64,000 bases of DNA from Planobispora rosea (GTDB lineage: Bacteria > Actinomycetota > Actinomycetes > Streptosporangiales > Streptosporangiaceae), in contig NZ_BMQP01000024.1 in assembly GCF_014648175.1 (NCBI RefSeq), forward strand, positions 1 through 64,000, in the 5' to 3' direction. A model generated the notes under the pieces. The model ran no database searches. It was not told the origin of the DNA and saw nothing but the letters and a program-made list of their open reading frames with translations. Shown here piece by piece: positions 52,507-59,472 of this stretch. How positions within the stretch are numbered: position 1 is the first letter of the stretch; each line of letters begins with the position of its first letter. A program made the translations under genes and the position numbers.

Positions 52507-53514
52507 TCAAGGCTGACCTGCAGTATGCCGACTGATGTCCGGTCCGGCGTAGAGGGCGGCGAGGCGGTGGGCGGTCCCGGCCATCGCCTCGCGCAGGCCG
52601 GCGGGCTCCAGGACCTCGATCTCGGCCCCGAGCTTGAGGAACTCGGTCCGGGCGTGGGTCGGCGACTCGATGGGCACGGTGGCGGTGATCCAGCCGAGGG
52701 CGTCGGGCGGGCCGGCCGTCTCGGTCACGGCGTCGACCACGGCCGAGCTCATCAGATCGGGGAGGCGTTCCCGCCCCGCCGGTGAGATCCGGATCACCGC
52801 GTGACCCTGGAACAGCCGCGACCGGAAGTCCGCCAGGTGCGCTCTCCAGTGCCCGGCCAGGTCGAAGTCGTCCGGGCGCTCGAACGTCTCGTCCGTCACC
52901 CGCAGGTCGAGGATCTGGTTGACCCGGTAGGTCCGCAGCGTGCCGTCGCAGCGGGCCACGAGGTACCACTTGCCGGCCTTGAGGACCAGCCCGTACGGTT
53001 CCAGCACCCTGGTGACCTCGCACGGCTCGGCCCACCGCCGGTAGAGCACCGTGACGACGCGCTTGTTCCAGACGGCGTCCGCCACCTGCGGGAGACGGGG
53101 GACGCGGTCGCCGTCGTGGTACCAGCCGGGCGCGTCCAGGTGGAAGTGCTCCCGTACGCACCGGGACCCCTCGCGCAGGTCGGGCGGGAGCGCGGCCTCG
53201 ATCTTCAGCTCGGCCGCGGCGGCGAGCGCGCCGAGGCCGAGTTCGGCGGCGGGACCGGGCATCCCGGTGAGGAACACCGCCTGGGCCTCCTGTGCGGTCA
53301 GACCGGTGAGGCGGGTGCGGAAGCCGTCGAGGAGCTGGTAACCGCCCTGGTGGCCGGCCTCGCCGTACAGCGGGATGCCCGCGGTGTGCAGCGACTCGAC
53401 GTCGCGGTAGATCGTGCGGACGCTGACCTCCAGCTCGCCGGCGAGCTGCCGGGCGGTCAGCCGGCCGCGGGACTGCAGCAGCAGGAGGATGGAGAGAAGC
53501 CGGGACGCTCGCAT
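52507..53514 (-). CDS. WYL-domain transcriptional regulator
   Basis: About 335 residues. The N-terminal helix-turn-helix (RLLSILLLLQSRGRLTARQLAGELEVSVRTIYRDVESL) is followed by a WYL domain with KWYLVARCDGTLRTYRVNQI and a C-terminal extension. WYL domains bind nucleic acid or nucleotide ligands. The ATG at 53514 is chosen; a TTG at 53526 would be in frame. A palindrome covers its start and the promoter of the divergent two-gene unit. Confidence 0.88.
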   Translation of the reverse strand: MRASRLLSILLLLQSRGRLTARQLAGELEVSVRTIYRDVESLHTAGIPLYGEAGHQGGYQLLDGFRTRLTGLTAQEAQAVFLTGMPGPAAELGLGALAAAAELKIEAALPPDLREGSRCVREHFHLDAPGWYHDGDRVPRLPQVADAVWNKRVVTVLYRRWAEPCEVTRVLEPYGLVLKAGKWYLVARCDGTLRTYRVNQILDLRVTDETFERPDDFDLAGHWRAHLADFRSRLFQGHAVIRISPAGRERLPDLMSSAVVDAVTETAGPPDALGWITATVPIESPTHARTEFLKLGAEIEVLEPAGLREAMAGTAHRLAALYAGPDISRHTAGQP

Positions 53515-53516
53515 AT

Positions 53517-53539
53517 CCACTGACAATACGTGTCAGTGG
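53517..53539. promoter_or_regulatory. Palindromic operator between the WYL regulator and its divergent operon
   Basis: Perfect 9-base arms CCACTGACA and TGTCAGTGG flank ATACG. It overlaps the WYL gene start region on one side and lies just upstream of the -10 of the gene at 53560 on the other, well placed to regulate both. Confidence 0.7.
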
Positions 53540-53547
53540 GTGGGCCG

Positions 53548-53553
53548 TACGGT
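53548..53553 (+). promoter_or_regulatory. -10 element of the gene at 53560, leaderless type
   Basis: TACGGT lies 6 bases before the ATG; no ribosome site is present. Confidence 0.38.
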
Positions 53554-53559
53554 CCGATC

Positions 53560-54033
53560 ATGGCGTTCATCGAGAAGAACATGCGGCCGCTCGCCCCGAT
53601 CGTCGTCGGCGGCCGTCCGTACAAGCGTTACCACGTCGACCGGCCCGAACGGCCGATCGAGCCGGAGGTCGAGAAGGCGGCCTACGAGTTTCTGCCGAAG
53701 CTCGTGCCCGCGCCCGCCGACGACTCCCCGGCCGGCTGGATCGTCCTCCACAGGGGCGGGGACACCGGCGCCTACCTGCTCGTCTACACCTGGGCCTGGG
53801 ACAACGTGGTCGAGGTGCACACCGCCGCGGCCGGCCAGCCCGCCGTCGGCTGCCCCGACGAGGACCCCGCGAACTTCGTCCCCGAGACGCGGCGCTGGGC
53901 CGGATGCGTGTGGGAGTTGCCCGCCCTGGAGTACGAGCGCTCCGCCTGGGTCCGGCACATGTTCGTCAAGGACGATCCGGACCTCGACGGCTACCTCGCC
54001 GACGCGCGCCCGGAAGGCCCGGTGGGACGGTGA
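53560..54033 (+). CDS. Protein of unknown function, WYL-linked
   Basis: A 157-residue soluble protein with several tryptophans and a mixed alpha/beta composition (AGWIVLHRGGDTGAYLLVYTWAWDNVVEVH, then VWELPALEYERSAWVRHMFV). I do not recognise the family. It is the first gene of a two-gene unit opposite the WYL regulator; the stop overlaps the next gene by four bases. Confidence 0.7.
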   Translation: MAFIEKNMRPLAPIVVGGRPYKRYHVDRPERPIEPEVEKAAYEFLPKLVPAPADDSPAGWIVLHRGGDTGAYLLVYTWAWDNVVEVHTAAAGQPAVGCPDEDPANFVPETRRWAGCVWELPALEYERSAWVRHMFVKDDPDLDGYLADARPEGPVGR

Positions 54034-54482
54034 ACGACTTCGACTTCTTCGTCGGCACCTGGGACGTCGTCAACCGCAGGCTGCGCGAGCGCAACGCCGG
54101 GAGCGACGACTGGGAGGAGTTCCCCGGCCGGAGCGTCGCGCACGGCTTCTTCGGCGGGGCGGGGAGCTTCGACGAGATCACCTTCCCGACCAAGGAGTTC
54201 GACGGCGCGACGGTCCGTGTCTACGACCCGGAACGCGAGGAGTGGTCCATCCACTGGATCAACAGCGTGCGGGGTCTCGACCCGGTCCCGATGGTGGGCC
54301 GGTTCACCGACGGGGTGGGCACGTTCTACGCCGACGACACCGATGACGGCCATCCCGTCCGGGTCCGGTTCATCTGGTCGCGCGTCACGCCGGAGTCGTG
54401 CCGGTGGGAGCAGGCGTTCTCCTATGACGGCGAGCGGACCTGGGAGACCAACTGGATCATGGACTTCACCAGGGTCTCCTGA
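54030..54482 (+). CDS. DUF1579-like small protein
   Basis: A 150-residue protein starting FDFFVGTWDVVNRRLRER, with VYDPEREEWSIHWINS and GRFTDGVGTFYADD, resembling the lipocalin-like DUF1579-type proteins. Function unknown. GTGA overlap with the upstream gene indicates coupling. Confidence 0.75.
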   Translation: MNDFDFFVGTWDVVNRRLRERNAGSDDWEEFPGRSVAHGFFGGAGSFDEITFPTKEFDGATVRVYDPEREEWSIHWINSVRGLDPVPMVGRFTDGVGTFYADDTDDGHPVRVRFIWSRVTPESCRWEQAFSYDGERTWETNWIMDFTRVS

Positions 54483-54491
54483 TCCCGGGGC

Positions 54492-55061
54492 TCACACCCT
54501 GTCGTACCAGGTGACGTAGGCGCCGTTGCTGAACGACCGCCGCTGGGCCGGGGTGAAGAGGGTGGGACGGAACTCCCCGCTGGAGGCCGGGATGCCGGAG
54601 CCCGCGACCACGGGGTAGCTCTTGACGATCATTTCGTCGATCTCCGGGAGCAGGGAGCCGGCGAGCTTCCCGCCTCCGCACAGCCAGATGTCCATGCCGT
54701 CCTCCTCCTTCAGCCGCCGCACCAGCCCGACGGGGTCGCCGGAGACCAGCTCGACCCCGGGGTCGGCGATCTCCGGGATCGAGGTGGAGACGACGTACTG
54801 CCTCAGGTGCGCGTAGGGGCTGGTGATGCCGATGTCGAGCGCGGGCTGGTAGGTGCCGCGGCCCATCACCAGGGTGTCGAACCGCTTGTTCGGCGCGTCG
54901 ATGCCGGACTGCGCCCGGATGTGGGCGGGGACGGTCTCCGGATACTCGGTGTTGAACCACGCCGCCATGTCGTCGGCCACGGGGTAGAAGTCGAACTCGC
55001 CGCCGGGGCCGGCGATGTAGCCGTCGATGCTCACCGCGACGTAGTAGACGAGCTTTCGCAT
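54492..55061 (-). CDS. RibD C-terminal / dihydrofolate reductase-like protein
   Basis: A 189-residue protein of the same family as 43084: RKLVYYVAVSIDGYIAGPGG, LVMGRGTYQPALDIG and DIWLCGGGKLAGSLLPEIDEMIV. The substrate is unknown. GGAG lies seven bases before the ATG. The promoter contains a GTAGTACTAC palindrome, so a repressor encoded elsewhere probably controls it. Confidence 0.9.
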   Translation of the reverse strand: MRKLVYYVAVSIDGYIAGPGGEFDFYPVADDMAAWFNTEYPETVPAHIRAQSGIDAPNKRFDTLVMGRGTYQPALDIGITSPYAHLRQYVVSTSIPEIADPGVELVSGDPVGLVRRLKEEDGMDIWLCGGGKLAGSLLPEIDEMIVKSYPVVAGSGIPASSGEFRPTLFTPAQRRSFSNGAYVTWYDRV

Positions 55062-55086
55062 AAAACCACTCCATCCAAAGTGCTTC

Positions 55087-55119
55087 GTTCGTAGTGATTA
55101 TGACTGTAGTACTACGAAC
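55087..55119. promoter_or_regulatory. Operator-like repeats upstream of the DHFR-like gene
   Basis: Arms GTTCGTAGT (55087-55095) and ACTACGAAC (55111-55119) are perfectly complementary. The right one overlaps a 10-base palindrome GTAGTACTAC (55106-55115). CATAAT, a possible -10 on the minus strand, lies between them. Confidence 0.55.
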
Positions 55120-55202
55120 AGAGTGGTGTCAACGGGTGAGTTGTGATCGATTGCGGTTCTGTACGGAGTGTCCCGGTGAGACGGGAGCGGCCCGGTGGGA
55201 CG

Positions 55203-55234
55203 GAAACGGCCCGGGCGGAGATCCGTCCGGGCCG
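55203..55234 (-). terminator. Terminator of the GNAT gene at 55348
   Basis: On the minus strand CGGCCCGG and CCGGGCCG arms form a stem extended by further pairs, followed by TTTCC. It lies in the 286-base gap 55062-55347, where I see no gene. Confidence 0.6.
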
Positions 55235-55347
55235 CTGTTCCCCTCCGGGGAGCCTCCCGCCCCGCTGAGAGGGTTCCGGGGCGCGGATGGCAGGCGAGGG
55301 GAAGCCTTCGGGTTCGGGGTGGCGGGGTGGCGGGGTGATCGTGGTCG

Positions 55348-55980
55348 TCAGGCCGCCGCGGTGGGCTGCGCCGCGCGGTCCGTGCCCCGGCCGAGATAGG
55401 TGAGCGGGCCGGGATCGGCCACCGGGATCTCGTGGAAGCCGAGGCGGTCGTAGAAGGCGCGGGCGGCGGTGTTGGCGGTGACCATGGCGAGGTGGACGGC
55501 CGGCACGCCCTTGCGGTGGAGCGCGTCCAGGAAGGCGTTCATCAGCTCCCGCCCGTGGCCCCTGCGCTGGTAGTCCGGGAGCAGGTCGATGTGGAGGTGG
55601 GCCGGGTACGCGGCGACCTCCGGGACGATCATCCGCTCCGGACGGTACATGAGATCGATCATCGTCTCGCTGGGGGTGGTCGGCGGACCGGCGAGGGCGG
55701 GGAAGCGCTCTCTCATCCGGGGCAGCCAGGACGCGCGGTAGGCCTCGACGAAGGCGGGGGTGTCCGCGGTGCCCAGGACGTAGCCGACCGCGCGCTCCCC
55801 GTCGTCGAGGACGAAGGTCAGGTCTGGTTCGAGTTCGGCGTACGGAGCAGCGAAAATGCTCGGCATGAGGTCGTGGTCGGGATAGATGTGCTGGGAGTCG
55901 CCACCCTCGTGGGCGGTGCGCACGCAGATGTCGTAGAGCGCGGCGCGGTCGTCGGGACGGTAGGGACGGACGGTCGTCAT
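55348..55980 (-). CDS. GNAT family N-acetyltransferase
   Basis: About 210 residues. The N-terminal TTVRPYRPDDRAALYDICVRTAHEGGD and the acetyl-CoA motif LHIDLLPDYQRRGHGRELMNAFLDAL, with NTAARAFYDRLGFHEI, define a GNAT domain of the type also found at the C-terminus of some bacterial O-GlcNAcases. The acceptor is unknown. Starts at 55989 and 55980 are both possible. A LacI-type operator-like hairpin precedes it. Confidence 0.88.
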   Translation of the reverse strand: MTTVRPYRPDDRAALYDICVRTAHEGGDSQHIYPDHDLMPSIFAAPYAELEPDLTFVLDDGERAVGYVLGTADTPAFVEAYRASWLPRMRERFPALAGPPTTPSETMIDLMYRPERMIVPEVAAYPAHLHIDLLPDYQRRGHGRELMNAFLDALHRKGVPAVHLAMVTANTAARAFYDRLGFHEIPVADPGPLTYLGRGTDRAAQPTAAA

Positions 55981-56000
55981 GAAGGTCATGATGCTTCACG

Positions 56001-56026
56001 TGGGAGCGCTCTCACAAGCGCTCCCG
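56001..56026. promoter_or_regulatory. CebR-like (LacI family) operator or hairpin
   Basis: TGGGAGCGCTCTCA (56001-56014) differs at one base from the CebR box TGGGAGCGCTCCCA of streptomycetes, and CAAGCGCTCCC overlaps as a second partial site. Together they form 9-base arms GGGAGCGCT and AGCGCTCCC with a 6-base loop, so the element could also end the upstream minus-strand gene. No T-run is present. Confidence 0.5.
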
Positions 56027-56033
56027 CGATTGG

Positions 56034-58472
56034 TCAGGAGCCGGTTCTCTCCGTCGCGGGCCGGACATGGAAGGCCACGTGTTCGTAGCGCCAGCCGTTG
56101 GCGACGGCCTCGTCCCGGGCAGCCGGCCCGACCGCGTAATGGTGATAAGCGCCCTTGAGCAGCCGGTACACCGCCACCGTGCCCGGGCCGGCCGACGGGG
56201 CGGCGTAGAAGGCGACGATCTCGGGCGCGTACCCGAGCCGGGAGATCGCGTTCTCGCGTTCGACCGCGCTGCGGATGAAGAGGCGGTCGCCCGTCGACGG
56301 ATGACGCAGGCGGTAGATCGGCACGACTCCCGATGAGGACCTCCCCGCGGCCAGGAATCCGGTGTCCTGCGGCTCGTACCCGTACTGCACCGCCCGTCCG
56401 GCCTCCGCGCCGTTGAGCGTCATCAGAACATGGCCGGTCCGTGCGTGGATCATGTAGTGGACCCGTTCGCCGAGGACGGGGGACGAGGGCGGGGACGGAG
56501 ATGCGGACGGTGACGGTGGAACGGTCTCGATGGGCCGGGGAGAGGCGGAGACCCTGCTCTGTGACGGTGACGGTGACGGGGACGCCGTCGGGTGGGTGAC
56601 GCTCGGGATGGAGCTGGGCGAGGGAACCGGCGGTGACGGCAGACCGCCGTCCTCACCCGGCCACCGGAGGGCGCCCAGGGCGACCGGTACCCCGGCCGGT
56701 ACGCCGACGGCGGCCGCCACGTCGGCGGGCAGCGGTCGTCCGGCGGTCTCCGCGGGGCTGTCGGGGACCACCTCCAGGTCCCTCTTCTCCGCGGAGAAGG
56801 CCGTGTCGCCGGCCTCCAGGTAGCGGCCGTTGGCCTCCCGCCCGGTTCTCCGGAAGTCGGCGAGGCTGGTGTAGGAGACGTCGCCGCCGTCGGCCCGGAC
56901 CCACTTCACGAGGACGGTCCGGCCGTCCGGAGCGGAGGGCCGGTAGCCGTTGTTGTCCATCTGGCCCGCGGGGATCATGCGGTCGGCTCCGACCCGCCTG
57001 CCGGACGTCCTGTTGTTGGCGTCGACGGTGTCGACCAGCGGAGCCGTACCGGAGCGGGCCATGAAGATGTTGTTCACGATGGTCACGTCCGCCGTGTCCC
57101 AGGTGATCCCCCTGCTGAGCGCGTCCTGGCTGGGGCAGTTGTCCGCGCTGCACCTGTCGAGGTGAGGTCTGGGGTCCTCGGCGACGAGAAGGGGCTGGGC
57201 GTTGTCGGCAAGGGTGTTGTTGTAGACGCGGACATGGTTGGAACCACTGATCTTGATCCCGTTCTGGCCGTTGCCGACCAGCATGTTGGAGGCGATCAGG
57301 CCCCGGCCGGAGACCTCGTAGTAGAGGCCGTGCTTGGTGTTGGCCCTGGCCAGGTTGCGGACCACGGTCACGTTCTCGCAGGACAGGTCGCACCAGAAAC
57401 CGGTACCGAGATTGTCCTCGAAGATGTTGTCCCTGATGACGGCGTTGCGTAGATAGGTGGCCTTCATGCCGGCTCCCGCCAGACTCGCGCTGGACTCCAG
57501 GCCGGTGCGCTCCTGGTTGTTGCCGATGATCCTGTTCCCGCTCATGATCAGGTTGCCGGCCTTGTGGGACAGGATCCCGTTGGAGCCGTTCGCCGTGACG
57601 TAGTTGCGGTTCAACCGCAGGCCCGTGGCGTGGGCGGCGACGCCGGCGGCCGCGTTGTGGGCGACGGTGCTGTCCTCGATCGTCACACCGGAGGCCTGGA
57701 TGACGATCGCGGCGTGCGGCTTGCGGTAGTCCTGGCTGGTGGCGTAATGGGCGAAGCCCAGCCCGCGGATCACGGAGTTCTCGGAGCCCTTGAGGAAGTG
57801 CATCGCGTACCGCAGATGCGAGACCTCGATGGTGTGGGCACGGGGGTCGGTCCCCACCAGCAGCGTTCCATTCGCGCTGTCCCAGTGGAAGGATCCCGCC
57901 TTGACCTGGTCACGGGAGGACACCTGCCGGAGCGGCCGGCCGTCGGCGAAGGCCATCTCCGGGTCGCCTCCGAGCAGGTTGCCCTGGATGATGTCGGGCG
58001 GGTGGACGCAGGCCTTCCCGCCGGGGCCCGGGCGGCAGATGTCGGGGTTCCAGCCGTCCAGCCGCCAGGCCGAGCCGTCGCGGACGAACCTCGTCCCGGG
58101 CAGGGGCGTACTGCCCTTGAACCAGGCTTCTTCGCCGGGGTACGGCTGGAGGGAGATGGGCTTGTGGACGCTGCCGAGGGACTCGCGGTACTCCCCGCCG
58201 CGCAGCACGATCGTGGTCATGGTGCCGGAGGACGCACGCCGTACGGCCGCCGCGGCCGTGCGGAGGGGCTTTCCGACGGTGCCCGGGTTGGCGTCGTTCC
58301 CGGTGGTCGCCGAGACGTAGACGGCATTCGCCGGGAGGGAGGAAGAGTCCGCAGGCCGGGACGCGGAGGCCGTGAGAACGGGACCCGCAGTGATCATGAG
58401 CATTGTGCCTGTCGATATGACAAGCAGGCTGGAGATCACTCTTCCGTAACGAAGCGCCATGGGAAACTTCAT
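56034..58472 (-). CDS. Secreted parallel beta-helix protein with DUF5648 domain
   Basis: An 812-residue exported protein. After the signal peptide (about residues 12-36) a DUF1565-like start (VYVSATTGNDANPGTVGKPLRTAAAAV) leads into right-handed beta-helix repeats (VTIEDSTVAHNAAAGVAAHATGLRLNRNYVTANGSNG). A Ser/Pro-rich linker of about 55 residues joins a C-terminal DUF5648 domain of two repeats (YRLRHPSTGDRLFIRSAVERENAISRLGY). The fold suggests a polysaccharide lyase or glycan-binding role; no catalytic residues can be named. The ATG at 58472 lacks a ribosome site. Confidence 0.88.
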   Translation of the reverse strand: MKFPMALRYGRVISSLLVISTGTMLMITAGPVLTASASRPADSSSLPANAVYVSATTGNDANPGTVGKPLRTAAAAVRRASSGTMTTIVLRGGEYRESLGSVHKPISLQPYPGEEAWFKGSTPLPGTRFVRDGSAWRLDGWNPDICRPGPGGKACVHPPDIIQGNLLGGDPEMAFADGRPLRQVSSRDQVKAGSFHWDSANGTLLVGTDPRAHTIEVSHLRYAMHFLKGSENSVIRGLGFAHYATSQDYRKPHAAIVIQASGVTIEDSTVAHNAAAGVAAHATGLRLNRNYVTANGSNGILSHKAGNLIMSGNRIIGNNQERTGLESSASLAGAGMKATYLRNAVIRDNIFEDNLGTGFWCDLSCENVTVVRNLARANTKHGLYYEVSGRGLIASNMLVGNGQNGIKISGSNHVRVYNNTLADNAQPLLVAEDPRPHLDRCSADNCPSQDALSRGITWDTADVTIVNNIFMARSGTAPLVDTVDANNRTSGRRVGADRMIPAGQMDNNGYRPSAPDGRTVLVKWVRADGGDVSYTSLADFRRTGREANGRYLEAGDTAFSAEKRDLEVVPDSPAETAGRPLPADVAAAVGVPAGVPVALGALRWPGEDGGLPSPPVPSPSSIPSVTHPTASPSPSPSQSRVSASPRPIETVPPSPSASPSPPSSPVLGERVHYMIHARTGHVLMTLNGAEAGRAVQYGYEPQDTGFLAAGRSSSGVVPIYRLRHPSTGDRLFIRSAVERENAISRLGYAPEIVAFYAAPSAGPGTVAVYRLLKGAYHHYAVGPAARDEAVANGWRYEHVAFHVRPATERTGS

Positions 58473-58495
58473 ACAGAGTTTCGAGGGGCGGTGTA

Positions 58496-58543
58496 CACCA
58501 GAATCACAAATATTTTGGTTTGGAACGTTAGTAACTTCTGGTG
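58496..58543. promoter_or_regulatory. AT-rich divergent promoter region with 8-bp inverted repeat
   Basis: CACCAGAA (58496-58503) and TTCTGGTG (58536-58543) flank a 32-base AT-rich segment between the beta-helix gene and the GNAT at 58569. On the minus strand TTGTCA adjoins the right arm. Possibly a looped operator; the regulator is unknown. Confidence 0.4.
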
Positions 58544-58568
58544 ACAATGGTCGAGTAACTTGCCCTGT

Positions 58569-59060
58569 GTGATCGAAGTGGAGCTCCGCAACTGGCGCCC
58601 GGATGACGTTCCCGCCGTGCTCGCGGCCTTCCGCGCGCCCGACATGGCCCGGCAGGCGGCCCGCCCGATCGACACGCCGGAGGCGGCGCTGGAGTGGATG
58701 GCGCTGTGGGGGTTCCGCGACGACGCGCGGGGCTTCGCCGTGGTGGCCGGCGGCGAGGTCGTCGGGAACGTCGCGGTGAGCAACATCGACGCGCACGACA
58801 CCGGCTGGGTGTCCTACTGGACCTCGCCGCACGCGCGGGGAAGGGGTGTTGCGGTGGCCGCCGCGACCAAGCTGGCCGAGTGGGCGTTCAGGGAGCGGGG
58901 GCTGTTCCGGCTGGAGCTCGGGCATCGCCTGGACAATCCGGCCTCCTGCGCGGTGGCGACCCGGGCCGGATTCGCGGTCGAGGGCGTCGAACGGGCCAAG
59001 ATCAGGTACGGAACCGTCCGCCACGACGTGGAGCGCCACGCCCGCCTGGCCACCGACTGA
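58569..59060 (+). CDS. GNAT family N-acetyltransferase (RimJ-like)
   Basis: About 163 residues of the RimJ/RimL-type GNAT group: ELRNWRPDDVPAVLAAFRAPDM at the start, VSYWTSPHARGRGVAVAAATKLAEWAF for the acetyl-CoA loop and LDNPASCAVATRAGF. The GTG at 58569 lies 7 bases after TAACTT, a -10-like hexamer, supporting a leaderless start; a TTG at 58560 is in frame. The acceptor is unknown. Confidence 0.85.
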   Translation: MIEVELRNWRPDDVPAVLAAFRAPDMARQAARPIDTPEAALEWMALWGFRDDARGFAVVAGGEVVGNVAVSNIDAHDTGWVSYWTSPHARGRGVAVAAATKLAEWAFRERGLFRLELGHRLDNPASCAVATRAGFAVEGVERAKIRYGTVRHDVERHARLATD

Positions 59061-59115
59061 ACAGGACGCCGCCGTCGGGCCGGATGATCCTCCGGGGCGT
59101 TCTCAAAGAGGTCCT

Positions 59116-59472
59116 TCAGAGGGCCCTGAGGCCGGAGAGGACGTCGCGGAGGAGGTCCTCGCGGGGGGTGGTGACGGAGGCGGGGGGAGTGCGGACGCTC
59201 AGCAACCCGGCGTCGAGCAGGTCACCGAGGAGCACCCGGACCACGCCGACGGCCAGCCCCGTTCCCGAGGCCGCCTCGGCCACGGAGATCGGCCGGCGGC
59301 AGGCGTCGAGGACCCGCAGGTGCTCGGGGGGCAGGTCCGGCGGGGCCGGCCCGGTCGCCACCACCGTGGCGAGCAGGTCGAACCGGTCGCCGGTGGGACG
59401 GGTCCGGCCCCGGGTGACCGTGTAGGGGCGGACGATCGGTCCGGCGTCCTGGTCGAGCCAGCGCTCCGTCAT
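59116..59472 (-). CDS. DUF742 protein (conservon CvnC-like)
   Basis: A 118-residue DUF742 protein: VRPYTVTRGRTRPTGDRFDLLATVVA, LPPEHLRVLDACRRPISVAEAASGTGLAVGVVRVLLGDLLDAGLL. In streptomycetes these are the third gene of Cvn conservons (kinase, Roadblock, DUF742, GTPase). Here it is coupled directly to the kinase by ATGA overlap and no Roadblock or GTPase gene is found next to it. Confidence 0.9.
   Translation of the reverse strand: MTERWLDQDAGPIVRPYTVTRGRTRPTGDRFDLLATVVATGPAPPDLPPEHLRVLDACRRPISVAEAASGTGLAVGVVRVLLGDLLDAGLLSVRTPPASVTTPREDLLRDVLSGLRAL

Noticed and set aside
53461..53560. A sigma-70 -35/-10 pair for the gene at 53560 using CTGACA
   Set aside because: The distance from CTGACA to TACGGT is 22 bases.
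57564..58544. 326-codon plus-strand frame inside the beta-helix gene
   Set aside because: It is antisense to a protein with clear repeat and signal peptide structure and has no features of its own.
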